Shown here one piece after another: positions 54,366 to 62,892 of a stretch of 64,000 nt of DNA (the first letter of the stretch is position 1; each line of letters begins with the position of its first letter). The position numbers were made by a program, and so were the translations under genes. Under the pieces are notes generated by a model. The model did no database searches. It saw only the letters and a list, made by a program, of their open reading frames with translations, and had not been told where the DNA came from. The stretch is from Flagellimonas_A sp039592695 (GTDB taxonomy: Bacteria; Bacteroidota; Bacteroidia; Flavobacteriales; Flavobacteriaceae), in NCBI RefSeq assembly GCF_039592695.1, contig NZ_JBBUTK010000001.1:186001-250000 (forward strand), in the 5' to 3' direction.

Positions 54366-54439
54366 TGACCACGGCAGGATTCAAACCTGCAACCTTCTGA
54401 GCCGTAATCAGATGCGCTATTCAGTTGCGCCACGTGGCC
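54366..54439 (-). tRNA. tRNA-Arg (anticodon ACG)
   Basis: A 74-nt cloverleaf on the minus strand. Acceptor GGCCACG pairs with CGTGGTC (one G-T pair). The anticodon stem TCTGA/TCAGA holds loop TTACGGC with anticodon ACG (read as ICG after deamination). The T loop is GTTTGAATC-like and the discriminator is A. No CCA encoded. Confidence 0.93.
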
Positions 54440-54504
54440 TTGTTTTAAGGGGTGCAAATATATTTCTTTTTAAATTTACGACAAAACCTGTTAGCCTAAA
54501 ATCC

Positions 54505-55014
54505 ATGTACTTTGAAACTTATGTTCGTGATGTACCCGACTTTCCGAAATCGGGTGTCATCTTTAAAGATATCACTCCATTATTAAAAAACCCAAAAGCT
54601 TTACTTCGAGCTTCCGAAGCTCTATTTGACATGATTGATTCGCCTATTGATAAAGTGGTTGGAGTAGATAGTCGTGGATTTATTTTTGCACCCATTCTGG
54701 CAACAAAACTCAATGCGGGTTTCGTTCCTGTCCGTAAAAAAGGAAAATTGCCCCACAAGACAGAAAGTGCTTCCTATAGTTTGGAATATGGAACGGATAC
54801 GCTGGAAATTCATACCGATTCCATCCAAAAAGGGGAAAAGGTTTTAGTGCACGATGATGTTTTGGCTACAGGGGGCACAGCATCGGCGGTTTGCCAACTG
54901 GTTGAAAAACTTGGCGGCCAAGTGGTACAATGTAATTTTTTGATTACGTTGGATTTTTTGGAAGGAAGAGAAAAATTAAACGGGCGCAAGATAACCTCAT
55001 TGCTTTCATATTAG
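54505..55014 (+). CDS. apt: Adenine phosphoribosyltransferase
   Basis: Purine salvage enzyme making AMP from adenine and PRPP. It has 169 residues. Visible: YVRDVPDFPKSGVIFKDITPLL at the N-terminus, VVGVDSRGFIFAPILA, VRKKGKLPHKTESASYSLEYG, and the PRPP loop VLVHDDVLATGGTASA. The ATG at 54505 gives the family start; the frame is open further upstream through the tRNA, but that is not coding. Confidence 0.95.
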   Translation: MYFETYVRDVPDFPKSGVIFKDITPLLKNPKALLRASEALFDMIDSPIDKVVGVDSRGFIFAPILATKLNAGFVPVRKKGKLPHKTESASYSLEYGTDTLEIHTDSIQKGEKVLVHDDVLATGGTASAVCQLVEKLGGQVVQCNFLITLDFLEGREKLNGRKITSLLSY

Positions 55015-55023
55015 CCCAATGCC

Positions 55024-55383
55024 CTAGTGGTAACATAGTAACGCCAACCTATCAGTGCCAATTGAAATTTGGATGCTTTTGCCAAGTCCAGACCCTTTTT
55101 TGTGAACGAGGGCAGTAGCGCTTTGTTCATTTTCGCCAAAAATTTGAAAAATTTTTGTCCCATGGTTGTTTTTCACAAATATAATGGGTGTCATAGTAAG
55201 AATAAAAAGTTCAACAGGGTGATTAATAGTGATACGATGAATTTTGCTACTGCTATCATGTTGTTTTTTGATTGTGGTAAACTCCTTTTTTGATGATTGT
55301 TTTTTCAATATATAATGACATTCATCATATTTCAAAGCAAAATGAAGTAAATTATTGAAATTGAATACAAAATTGTAATCCAT
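55024..55383 (-). CDS. Doubtful small ORF
   Basis: Possible 119-residue protein (MDYNFVFNFNNLLHFALKYD...) that I do not recognise. It has no signal peptide, repeats or motif. The composition is close to that of the surrounding non-coding AT-rich DNA, and an opposite-strand frame (55069-55293) is also open. It may be a decayed gene or chance. Its stop lies 9 nt from the apt stop. Confidence 0.2.
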   Translation of the reverse strand: MDYNFVFNFNNLLHFALKYDECHYILKKQSSKKEFTTIKKQHDSSSKIHRITINHPVELFILTMTPIIFVKNNHGTKIFQIFGENEQSATALVHKKGSGLGKSIQISIGTDRLALLCYH

Positions 55384-55772
55384 AAAATGGATTTAGTTAT
55401 AATTTTTATGTGATCCTCTTGTTTTGAAATCTATTTTGCAAGAGCCTATGCCGTTTTAGATTATGAAATATTAGAAATGAAGGGCATTTTATGGCCTTTT
55501 TTTGCTTAGCAAGGCGCTTTTGATTTAAAAAAGGCTCCTTTTTTGGAATTTCATTATATCGGCAAGAAAAAAATCAACCATCTGGCCAAGTGGCTTATCC
55601 AATTGAAATTCCATTGTTTTTGTTGGTCTCTGCAATTTTTGCATGACCAATTTTCCTAAAAATGTAGTCAATCTGTACTTATCTAAATTAAAGCATATCA
55701 TAGTTTGTTATTATGTGAATTTCAGTACGCTCGCTCAAAAATCTTCATTTATATTTACCGCAAATCTTAAGT
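55384..55772. other. AT-rich gene-free stretch
   Basis: Together with the doubtful ORF this makes a 758-nt gap between apt and the antiporter. It contains only short A/T-runs and an imperfect GGGCAT/ATGGCC hairpin with T-run near 55480-55503. I see no convincing gene or RNA. Confidence 0.4.
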
Positions 55773-56711
55773 TTGACAGACTTTTTGTTCATCGCATTGG
55801 GGTTGGCGTTATTGATTTTTGGCGGCAACTGGTTGTTGAAATCGGCTGTGGCACTTTCGCTACGTCTCGCCATTCCAAAAATCGTGATTGGCATGACCGT
55901 GGTTTCTTTTGCCACTTCGGCGCCTGAGCTGATTGTAAGCATCAAAGCCGCTTTGGACGGATTTCCTGATTTGGCCCTGGGCAACGTGGTTGGGTCAAAC
56001 ATCGCCAATTTGGGACTGGTCTTGGCTGTAACAGTGCTCATGGGTAGTATTGATGTACGCAAAAGTTTTTACACGACTGACTGGCCCGTGATGATGGTGG
56101 CATCGCTTCTTTTTGTCGGTTTTATCTATTTTGACGGAAGTTTACAGCGCTACGAAGGTATCGTCATGGTGGTATTTCTCTTTTTGTTCTTGGTATACCT
56201 CTTACGGTTTCAAAAACAAGCTGTCGTTGATGAACTTCCAGAAGATGATAGGCCGCTGCCACTCTATAAGATAGTATTGTTCTTGGGTATTGGAGGAACA
56301 GCGCTATGGGGTGGTTCAGAACTGCTCATAAACGGAGCGGTTGGCTTGGCCTCGGCTTTTGGCGTGAGCGACCGTGTTATTGGTATCACTGTGGTCTCCG
56401 TTGGTACCAGTATTCCTGAATTGGCGGCATCTGTAATTGCTGTTTTGAAGAAAGAAAAGGCCATTTCGTTGGGCAATCTGATAGGCTCTAATATTTTTAA
56501 TTTGTTGGCTGTTCTGGGCATCACCTCTATTATAACTCCGATACATGTGGTAGATGAGGGGCTGTTGACCAACGATATCTTCTGGATGTTGGGTATATCG
56601 TTCCTTATTCTCCCCTTGGTGTTTTTTCCAAAGGGATTGCGACTGGGCTGGCGTGATGGATTGGTATTGATTTCAACCTATATATTGTTCATCTATATTA
56701 CCGTAAAATAA
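55773..56711 (+). CDS. Calcium/sodium antiporter (CaCA family, YrbG-like)
   Basis: A 312-residue inner-membrane exchanger with ten or so helices. The two signature alpha repeats are clear: GMTVVSFATSAPELIVS with GNVVGSNIANLGL (about 40-80), and GITVVSVGTSIPELAAS with GNLIGSNIFNLLAVLG (about 205-250), separated by a hydrophilic loop. The start is TTG at 55773: no ATG is available upstream and the helix begins at once (LFIALGLALLIFGGNWLL), as in homologs. Confidence 0.9.
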   Translation: MTDFLFIALGLALLIFGGNWLLKSAVALSLRLAIPKIVIGMTVVSFATSAPELIVSIKAALDGFPDLALGNVVGSNIANLGLVLAVTVLMGSIDVRKSFYTTDWPVMMVASLLFVGFIYFDGSLQRYEGIVMVVFLFLFLVYLLRFQKQAVVDELPEDDRPLPLYKIVLFLGIGGTALWGGSELLINGAVGLASAFGVSDRVIGITVVSVGTSIPELAASVIAVLKKEKAISLGNLIGSNIFNLLAVLGITSIITPIHVVDEGLLTNDIFWMLGISFLILPLVFFPKGLRLGWRDGLVLISTYILFIYITVK

Positions 56712-56712
56712 A

Positions 56713-56739
56713 AACCGCCTCCAATCAAGGAAAGCGGTT
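56713..56739. terminator. Terminator between antiporter and glnA
   Basis: AACCGC (56713-56718) pairs with GCGGTT (56734-56739), with an inner TCC/GGA pairing. It lies between convergent genes. Confidence 0.65.
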
Positions 56740-56767
56740 CTTGTTTCAACAACTAATTTATTATTTG

Positions 56768-57778
56768 TTACACGTCAGCAGACTTTACCGTTGTGATGAT
56801 TCGTGCTGCAACTTTGTACGGATCCGCGTTTGAAGCAGGTCTTCGATCTTCCAACCAACCTTTCCACCCGCTTTCGACAGTCGCAATCGGAATTCTGATG
56901 GAAGCTCCTCTATCAGACACTCCATAACTGAACTCATTGATCGATTGGGTTTCGTGATCACCGGTCAAACGCTCATCGTTGAATTCCCCATACACTTCAA
57001 TGTGTTCTTTGGTCACAGGTCTGAACGCTTCACATATTTTTTCATAGGTTTCTTTTTTGCCAGCTGTTCTTAAGGTACTATTTGAAAAGTTGGCGTGCAT
57101 ACCTGAACCGTTCCAGTCTCCCTTAATGGGTTTTGGGTGGTACTCAATATAGAAGCCGTATTCTTCGGTCAACCTGTCCAACATATACCGTGCGGCCCAG
57201 ATTTGGTCACCGGCACTTTTGGCACCTTTTGCAAAGATTTGAAATTCCCACTGGCCAGAGGCTACTTCTTGGTTGATTCCCTCAAAGTTCAAGCCAGCTT
57301 CAAGGCACATGTCGGCATGGCGCTCCACCAAATCCCTTCCATGGGTATACCTTCCTCCAACCGAACAGTAGTACATACCTTGTGGGCCAGGAAAACCGCC
57401 CCTTGGAAATCCGAGTGGTAAATCGGTTTCAGTGTCCATAATAAAATATTCTTGCTCAAAACCGAACCAGAAGTCGTCGTTCTCATCATCAATGGTGGCC
57501 CTAGAATTCGATGCATGTGGTGTACCATCAGGGTTCAGTACCTCTGAAATGACCAAATAACCGTTGATACGTGCCGGGTCAGGATAGATTGCAACTGGTT
57601 TCAACAAACAATCGGAGGATCCACCCTCGGCTTGTTGGGTTGAACTTCCATCAAATGACCACACTGGGCAATCTTCGAGTTTGCCACTGAAATCTTTTTC
57701 GATTTTGGTCTTACTTCGCATATTGGCAGTGGGCAGATAACCATCCAGCCAAATGTACTCTAGTTTTGATTTGTTCAT
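56768..57778 (-). CDS. glnA: Glutamine synthetase, GSII (eukaryote-like) type
   Basis: Makes glutamine from glutamate, ammonia and ATP. The 336-residue protein is of the short GSII type: beta-grasp start LEYIWLDGYLPTANMRSKT, CPVWSFDGSSTQQAEGGSSD, the metal Glu residues in GFEQEYFI, the ATP/ammonia region GDWNGSGMHANFS and NEFSYGVSDRGASIRIP. It lies head-to-head with glnN, which encodes the unrelated-length GSIII. A minus-strand -7 box (TATTTTTG, 57819-57826) is 41 nt upstream of the ATG. Confidence 0.93.
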   Translation of the reverse strand: MNKSKLEYIWLDGYLPTANMRSKTKIEKDFSGKLEDCPVWSFDGSSTQQAEGGSSDCLLKPVAIYPDPARINGYLVISEVLNPDGTPHASNSRATIDDENDDFWFGFEQEYFIMDTETDLPLGFPRGGFPGPQGMYYCSVGGRYTHGRDLVERHADMCLEAGLNFEGINQEVASGQWEFQIFAKGAKSAGDQIWAARYMLDRLTEEYGFYIEYHPKPIKGDWNGSGMHANFSNSTLRTAGKKETYEKICEAFRPVTKEHIEVYGEFNDERLTGDHETQSINEFSYGVSDRGASIRIPIATVESGWKGWLEDRRPASNADPYKVAARIITTVKSADV

Positions 57779-57818
57779 AATTCTGGTCGTTTATTCGTTC
57801 TCAAATTTTTTAGATGGA

Positions 57819-57826
57819 CAAAAATA
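57819..57826 (-). promoter_or_regulatory. glnA -7 promoter element
   Basis: On the minus strand the sequence reads TATTTTTG, a full match to TAnnTTTG. The glnA ATG (57778) is 41 nt away. No clear -33 box. Confidence 0.5.
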
Positions 57827-57951
57827 TTGTTTTCAATGAAATAATACCTGTGTGAAAGGGTTAAATTGTCAAGAATATCGACATAATTGAAAGTACCCCC
57901 AAAAAAGAGGGGGTTAATCAATAAAAAAATAATTTTTTTATAACATTATTG

Positions 57952-57959
57952 TAAATTTG
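57952..57959 (+). promoter_or_regulatory. glnN -7 promoter element
   Basis: TAAATTTG matches TAnnTTTG and lies 34 nt before the ATG at 57993. The glnA and glnN -7 boxes are about 125 nt apart and divergent, so any shared nitrogen regulator would have to bind between them. Confidence 0.55.
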
Positions 57960-57992
57960 TCAATTGTTAACCAAACCAGTTTTTATCAGAAT

Positions 57993-60179
57993 ATGCCAAA
58001 AAGAAGATTTAGCGCATTGACTGAGAGCCAGTCACGAAATCCACAACAAATCAAAGAAAAAGTGAAACGCTCAGAGTTGTTCGCCAAAAAGGTGTTCAAC
58101 GATGAAAAGATGATGCAGTTTTTGACCGATGAAGCCTATGAGAAGGTAAAGGCTGCCATTTTCTCTGGAAAAAAAATTGAGCGGAAAATAGCGGATCAAA
58201 TAGCTGAGGGCATGAAAGCTTGGGCGCTTTCAATGGGCGCTACGCATTATACCCACTGGTTTCAACCATTGACTGGAGCCACGGCCGAGAAACACGATGC
58301 TTTTTTTGACCTTTTGCCCGATGGCAGGGCCATGGAAAAATTCGGTGGCGGTCAATTGGTACAGCAAGAACCCGATGCCTCCAGCTTTCCGAGTGGGGGG
58401 CTTCGAAACACCTTTGAGGCACGCGGCTACACGGCATGGGATCCCACTTCACCAGCTTTTATCTACAAAACCACGCTCTGCATACCGACCATATTTGTAT
58501 CGTATACCGGTGAAGCGCTAGACAACAAGGCACCATTGTTACGGGCTTTGCATGCAATTGATGAAGCTGCTACCGGAGTGGCGCAATATTTTGATAAAAA
58601 CGTACGCAAGGTCAACGCTACGCTAGGTTGGGAACAGGAGTATTTTTTGGTAGACTTGGCGTTGGCACAATCTAGGCCCGACATTTTAATGACAGGTAGG
58701 ACCTTGGCGGGCAGTGCACCGGCGAAAGGCCAGCAACTGGACGATCACTATTTTGGGGTGATTCCGGCGCGGGTGTTGGCATTTATGGCGGATTTGGAGA
58801 TGCAGTGCACCCAATTGGGCATTCCCGTAAAGACAAGGCACAACGAAGTGGCACCGAACCAGTTTGAACTGGCCCCCGTTTTTGAGGAAGCCAACCTTTC
58901 AGTAGACCACAATCTACTGCTTATGGATGTGATGGAAGAGATTGCCGTAAAACACGGTTTTCGGGTGCTCTTTCATGAAAAACCATTTGCGGGCATCAAT
59001 GGTTCCGGTAAACACAACAATTGGTCGTTGGCCACCGACACGGGCGTGAATCTGTTGAGTCCGGGTACGACCCCTATGAAAAACCTACAGTTCTTGACCT
59101 TTTTTATCAATACCATAAAAGCGGTTGACGATTATGAAGAGCTGTTGCGTTCTTCCATTGCTTCCGCAGGAAACGACCATCGTTTGGGGGCGAATGAGGC
59201 ACCGCCTGCCATACTTTCCATCTTTATTGGCAAGCAACTGTCTGATGTGTTGGATGAATTGGAAGGGGTGTCAAAAGGAAAACTATCCCCAGAGGAAAAA
59301 ACAGAATTGAAACTGAACGTCGTCGGCAAGATACCAGAGATTTTGGTCGACAATACCGATAGAAACCGTACTTCACCCTTTGCGTTTACCGGAAACAAAT
59401 TTGAAATGCGGGGCGTCGGGTCGGCCATGAACTGCGCCAAACCGATGACCGTATTGAACACCATTGTTGCCAAACGGTTGAATGCCTTTAAAAAGGAGGT
59501 CGATACGCTCATCGATAAGAAAAACCTAAAAAAAGACGAGGCGGTTTTTAACGTACTGCGCGAGTACATCAAAACTTCTAAGCGCATTCGGTTTGATGGT
59601 GACGGTTACGGCGAAGCATGGCAAAAAGAGGCCCAAAAAAGAAAGCTGAGCAACAATAAAAATACCCCGCAGGCACTGCAGGTGCTGATGTCAAAGGAAT
59701 CCGTTGACCTTTTTAAAGAAATGGATGTTCTCAGCGAGTCTGAGCTAAAAGCCCGGTATGAGGTAGAGCTTGAAGCTTATGTGTTGCACCTTCAAATCGA
59801 GGGCAGGGTTTTGGGGGAGATGGTCTACAACCATATCATACCTTCTGCCGTGGTCTATCAAAATGAACTGCTGCAGAACATTCAGGGACTCAAGGCGACA
59901 TTGGGAAACAATTTTAAAAGTATTTCAGAACCCCAGTTAGAGTTGGTTGAAAAAATCGGAAACCATCTAAAAGAAGCAAAACGGCTGACCGATGCCATGA
60001 TCGAAGCGCGCAAAAAGGCCAATGCTGTGACAGATTTGCACCAAAAAGCATCGGCCTATTGCAACGATGTCAAGCCGTATTTTGATGAGATACGCAATCA
60101 TGTGGACAAACTTGAACGATGGGTGGCCGATAAAGATTGGCCTTTTGCCAAATACAGAGAACTATTGTTCATAAATTAA
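57993..60179 (+). CDS. glnN: Glutamine synthetase type III
   Basis: A 728-residue GSIII, the large form found in Bacteroidota and cyanobacteria. Features are MGATHYTHWFQPLTGATAEKHDAFF, GWEQEYFLVD (metal Glu), TRHNEVAPNQFELAPVFEEAN, GINGSGKHNNWSLAT, and NRTSPFAFTGNKFEMRGVGSAMN. The C-terminal half is helical and charged. The ATG at 57993 is chosen over a TTG at 57957 because the -7 box overlaps that TTG. It is paired divergently with the GSII gene. Confidence 0.95.
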   Translation: MPKRRFSALTESQSRNPQQIKEKVKRSELFAKKVFNDEKMMQFLTDEAYEKVKAAIFSGKKIERKIADQIAEGMKAWALSMGATHYTHWFQPLTGATAEKHDAFFDLLPDGRAMEKFGGGQLVQQEPDASSFPSGGLRNTFEARGYTAWDPTSPAFIYKTTLCIPTIFVSYTGEALDNKAPLLRALHAIDEAATGVAQYFDKNVRKVNATLGWEQEYFLVDLALAQSRPDILMTGRTLAGSAPAKGQQLDDHYFGVIPARVLAFMADLEMQCTQLGIPVKTRHNEVAPNQFELAPVFEEANLSVDHNLLLMDVMEEIAVKHGFRVLFHEKPFAGINGSGKHNNWSLATDTGVNLLSPGTTPMKNLQFLTFFINTIKAVDDYEELLRSSIASAGNDHRLGANEAPPAILSIFIGKQLSDVLDELEGVSKGKLSPEEKTELKLNVVGKIPEILVDNTDRNRTSPFAFTGNKFEMRGVGSAMNCAKPMTVLNTIVAKRLNAFKKEVDTLIDKKNLKKDEAVFNVLREYIKTSKRIRFDGDGYGEAWQKEAQKRKLSNNKNTPQALQVLMSKESVDLFKEMDVLSESELKARYEVELEAYVLHLQIEGRVLGEMVYNHIIPSAVVYQNELLQNIQGLKATLGNNFKSISEPQLELVEKIGNHLKEAKRLTDAMIEARKKANAVTDLHQKASAYCNDVKPYFDEIRNHVDKLERWVADKDWPFAKYRELLFIN

Positions 60180-60193
60180 AGGTGTAGAAAATA

Positions 60194-60251
60194 GGCTCCT
60201 TCGCCTAATCAGGGGAAGGTGTCCCGGCGTAAAGTCGGGACGGAAGGGGTT
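60194..60251 (+). repeat. Dispersed hairpin repeat, complete copy
   Basis: The layout is GGCTCCTTCGCCT, AATC, AGGGGAAGGT (decayed first hairpin), then GTCCCG / CGGGAC (60221-60226 / 60236-60241), then GGAAGGGGTT. It shares its framework with the two modules at 11044-11159, but the second hairpin has a different sequence. Confidence 0.7.
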
Positions 60252-60281
60252 AAAAAAGATTATTTTTAGCAAAAAGATGGA

Positions 60282-61268
60282 ATGCTGAACCTCTCTGACA
60301 TCAAAGCCGCCAAAACTCGTATTGACCCCTACATCAACCAAACACCGATTCTCACCTCTTCTTTATTGAATACTTGGTTGGGACATGATGTTTTTTTTAA
60401 ATGTGAGAATTTTCAGAAAATAGGGGCATTCAAGGCCAGGGGAGGGCTCAACACCGTGGCATGGCTTATTGAAAATGGACAAAAGCCGAAACACATTGTG
60501 GCGAACAGTTCGGGCAACCACGCCCAAGCCGTTGCCTATGCCGGGCAACAATTTGGAATCAAAACCACCATTTTTATGCCCGAGTATTCCTCCAAGGTGA
60601 AAATTCAGGCCACCGAAAGTTATGGTGCCGAAGTGGTGCTGAGCAAAACCCGTGATTTGACCGATGGGTTGGTCAAAGAAGCCGCAAAAGAATCCGGTAC
60701 GTATTGGATTCCTCCTTTTAACCACGAACAGGTCATTTGTGGCCAGGGTACCGCGGCCTATGAAGCACTTTCTGAACTCCCGGGTATCGACGCTGTTTTT
60801 GCACCCTGTGGTGGCGGTGGACTTTTATCCGGTACGTTGATAGCATCCCATGGACTTTCACACAAGACCAAAGTGATTGGAGTCGAACCCTTGAATGCCA
60901 ATGATGCGGCCGAATCGTTGCGAAAGGGTAGCATTCAGCGATTGTCCGGTATACCCGATACCTTGGCCGATGGCGCCATGACGATGGCTGTGGGCGATAT
61001 CACTTTTGAGTACCTGAAGCAATTGGACGATTTCTATGAAATTGGAGAGGAACGCATGGTGTATTGGACACAGTGGTTGACCCATTTGTTGAAATGCCGA
61101 TTGGAACCTACTTGTGCCATGCCGATGCAGGCCGTGGCGGAATGGTTAAAAAAGCAGACAGGTAAAAAACGGGTTTTGGTCATCATTTCTGGGGGTAACG
61201 TAGATCAACAGACGACACTAAAGGTTTGGTCAACCGATTGGTTGGGCCAAATACCTGCTATCCGATAA
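60282..61268 (+). CDS. Threonine/serine dehydratase-like PLP enzyme
   Basis: A 328-residue fold-type II PLP enzyme. The Schiff-base Lys is in CENFQKIGAFKARGG (about residue 52), the PLP phosphate loop is PCGGGGLLSG, and the substrate loop is NSSGNHAQAVA. The C-terminal part ends VLVIISGGNVDQ, typical of the catabolic serine/threonine dehydratase or serine racemase group, which lacks the ACT regulatory domain of IlvA. It probably deaminates threonine or serine, or racemises serine; the exact reaction is open. Confidence 0.85.
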   Translation: MLNLSDIKAAKTRIDPYINQTPILTSSLLNTWLGHDVFFKCENFQKIGAFKARGGLNTVAWLIENGQKPKHIVANSSGNHAQAVAYAGQQFGIKTTIFMPEYSSKVKIQATESYGAEVVLSKTRDLTDGLVKEAAKESGTYWIPPFNHEQVICGQGTAAYEALSELPGIDAVFAPCGGGGLLSGTLIASHGLSHKTKVIGVEPLNANDAAESLRKGSIQRLSGIPDTLADGAMTMAVGDITFEYLKQLDDFYEIGEERMVYWTQWLTHLLKCRLEPTCAMPMQAVAEWLKKQTGKKRVLVIISGGNVDQQTTLKVWSTDWLGQIPAIR

Positions 61269-61282
61269 GGAAAAACTAAACG

Positions 61283-61351
61283 ACAACAAATATTTATAAA
61301 CGTTTGTACTTGATTAAAATCATAAATACTTGATTTTCAAATACTTGTTGT
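61283..61351. repeat. Imperfect inverted repeat left of the cassette array
   Basis: ACAACAAATATTT (61283-61295) and AAATACTTGTTGT (61339-61351) are complementary at 12 of 13 positions. They lie between the dehydratase stop and the first cassette boundary at 61390. It may be the remains of a recombination site or only AT-rich chance; no gene lies in this 142-nt gap. Confidence 0.45.
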
Positions 61352-61410
61352 TGTAAACCAAGAAATTTGTTAATTATATATATTTACGAGTTGGCACAAA
61401 TTAAAAACAG

Positions 61411-62394
61411 ATGGCAAAACCAAGAATTTTCGTTAGTTCAACATACTACGATATGAAGCACATTAGAGCTTCTATTGAAAATTTTATACAATCATTAGGG
61501 TTTGAATCAATACTTTCTGAAAAAGGCAATATTGCATATAACCCAGACAGTCCTTTAGATGAATCTTGTTATCACGAAGTAAATAATTCAGATATCTTCG
61601 TTATTGTAGTTGGTGGAAGATATGGCAGTCCATCTAGTGACCAAGCGAAAGATTTACCTAAGTCATTCTACACTAAATATGAAAGCATTACAAAAAAAGA
61701 GTATTTAACCGCAATAGAAAAAGAAATACCGACCTACATTCTTATTGATAAATCTGTTTATGCCGAATACGAAACCTTTAGAAGAAATCGAAAAAAAGAT
61801 GATATAGAGTATGCACACGTTGATTCGGTGAATGTATTTCACCTTATCGATGATATTTTACAACAACCAAGAAACAACCCAGTATTCCAGTTTGATAATC
61901 ATAATGATATTGAGGATTGGTTAAAAGAACAATGGTCTGGTTTATTTAGAGATTTAATTCATTCAAGGAAAGAAATTAAAAAACTTAATTCACTTTCTGA
62001 CCAAGTAAAAACTTTATCAAACCTGAATACTACCTTAAAAAAGTATTTGGAAGAGATTATATCTAAAGTTTCTAAGGAAAATGCTGAGGAAATAATTTCT
62101 CAAGAAGCCAAAAGAATTGAAGAGTTTGAAAAAATTCAGGATTTTGAAAAACATTCTCTTGTCAGGGATTTAATTCGTTATTATCCTGTAACAGTAAATG
62201 AAGCCTATGAAACATTTTCAAAAGCAAAAGATATTGAAGATTTACTAGAAAGAATCGAACATATTTCTGGAGGACAAATAGAATATGATAGTGTAATTAA
62301 AAACTGGAAAGAAGATAAAGAGGATATCCTAACAAAAGTAAATTTAATCAGGTCTTTGTTACAAGTTAAACCTCTTAAGTTTAGGAAAAAATAA
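61411..62394 (+). CDS. DUF4062 domain protein, cassette cargo
   Basis: A 327-residue cytoplasmic protein. The N-terminal DUF4062 domain (about 1-110) is clear: KPRIFVSSTYYDMKHIRASIENFI, SPLDESCYHEVNNSDIFVIVVGGRYG and SITKKEYLTAIEKEIPTYILID, a Rossmann-like fold akin to TIR domains. The C-terminal ~150 residues are charged and helical with coiled-coil character (KKLNSLSDQVKTLSNLNTTLKKYLEEI). DUF4062 often sits at the N-terminus of STAND ATPases in signalling or defence; here it stands without an NTPase. The gene is AT-rich and fills cassette A, with its stop 1 nt before the recombination core. Confidence 0.75.
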   Translation: MAKPRIFVSSTYYDMKHIRASIENFIQSLGFESILSEKGNIAYNPDSPLDESCYHEVNNSDIFVIVVGGRYGSPSSDQAKDLPKSFYTKYESITKKEYLTAIEKEIPTYILIDKSVYAEYETFRRNRKKDDIEYAHVDSVNVFHLIDDILQQPRNNPVFQFDNHNDIEDWLKEQWSGLFRDLIHSRKEIKKLNSLSDQVKTLSNLNTTLKKYLEEIISKVSKENAEEIISQEAKRIEEFEKIQDFEKHSLVRDLIRYYPVTVNEAYETFSKAKDIEDLLERIEHISGGQIEYDSVIKNWKEDKEDILTKVNLIRSLLQVKPLKFRKK

Positions 62395-62395
62395 C

Positions 62396-62520
62396 TTGTG
62401 CCAACAATGGCTATAAGTAATTGCTTGTTCTCGCCTACTTCTGAAAATCCTCGCGGATTTTCAGCTTGGTGTGTACTTGCAAAGTTAAGTGCTAACCCAC
62501 GCAACTACTCATAGCCGAGA
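62396..62520 (+). repeat. attC-like site of cassette A
   Basis: The core TTGTGCCAAC is followed by GGCTATAAGTAATTGC (62409-62424), which is complementary at 14 of 16 positions to GCAACTACTCATAGCC (62501-62516). Both mismatches are A-C on the top strand, so the bottom strand would keep T-G wobbles. Inside is the perfect hairpin CTGAAAATCC-TCGC-GGATTTTCAG (62441-62464). Length about 125 nt, in the range of known attC sites. 62403-62500 is repeated at 63661-63758. Confidence 0.6.
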
Positions 62521-62521
62521 C

Positions 62522-62886
62522 CGATGATGTCGAATACGCCTGCGGCGTACTTTTGCTGCACTGCTGGCGCAGTCACCGCACCAAAAGCGAGTCGACATCA
62601 TCGCCGCGCTATGCCAGATTGCAAAGACCGTAGGATAAGGGACATTCTTGACAATATCGCCGCAAAGGCTCAACTACTCGACATATCGGGACGCTATATG
62701 CAATCTGGTCGACTGATTTTATTCCCAATACCGCAAAATCCACAAGGAAACGTCCGCTGGTGCGGACTCCTTGGCGAACAATGCCGCAGGGTAAACCCGA
62801 TGCCCAATCCCAGCGGCATTGTTGAAAGGATTTTGCTATATTTCCATAAAATCCGCCGGACTTCACATAGCGCGGCGTTAGGGTGC
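62522..62886. other. Gene-free unit B: densely nested inverted repeats
   Basis: Six exact inverted repeats are packed into 365 nt. They are: 62522-62533/62592-62603 (12 bp); 62602-62613/62866-62877 (CGCCGCGCTATG, 12 bp); 62614-62623/62699-62708 (CCAGATTGCA, 10 bp); 62733-62741/62828-62836 (GCAAAATCC, 9 bp); 62752-62757/62762-62767 (GTCCGC, 6 bp, 4-nt loop); and 62777-62787/62813-62823 (AACAATGCCGC, 11 bp). Apart from sharing two bases between the first two, they nest without conflict into a multi-branch fold. It is more GC-rich than the flanking genes. It could be a large recombination-site fold or a structured RNA. Confidence 0.6.
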
Positions 62887-62892
62887 ATTTGA

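Noticed and set aside
54169..54504. N-terminal extension of apt by 112 residues
   Set aside because: It would cross the palindromic repeats and the whole tRNA-Arg gene; Apt proteins begin at the MYFETYVRD region.
62524..62892. 122-residue plus-strand frame through the structured region, and minus-strand frames at 62609-62969
   Set aside because: Composition is random-like, and the frames run across every inverted repeat and into the next unit's boundary; the palindromes explain the open frames.
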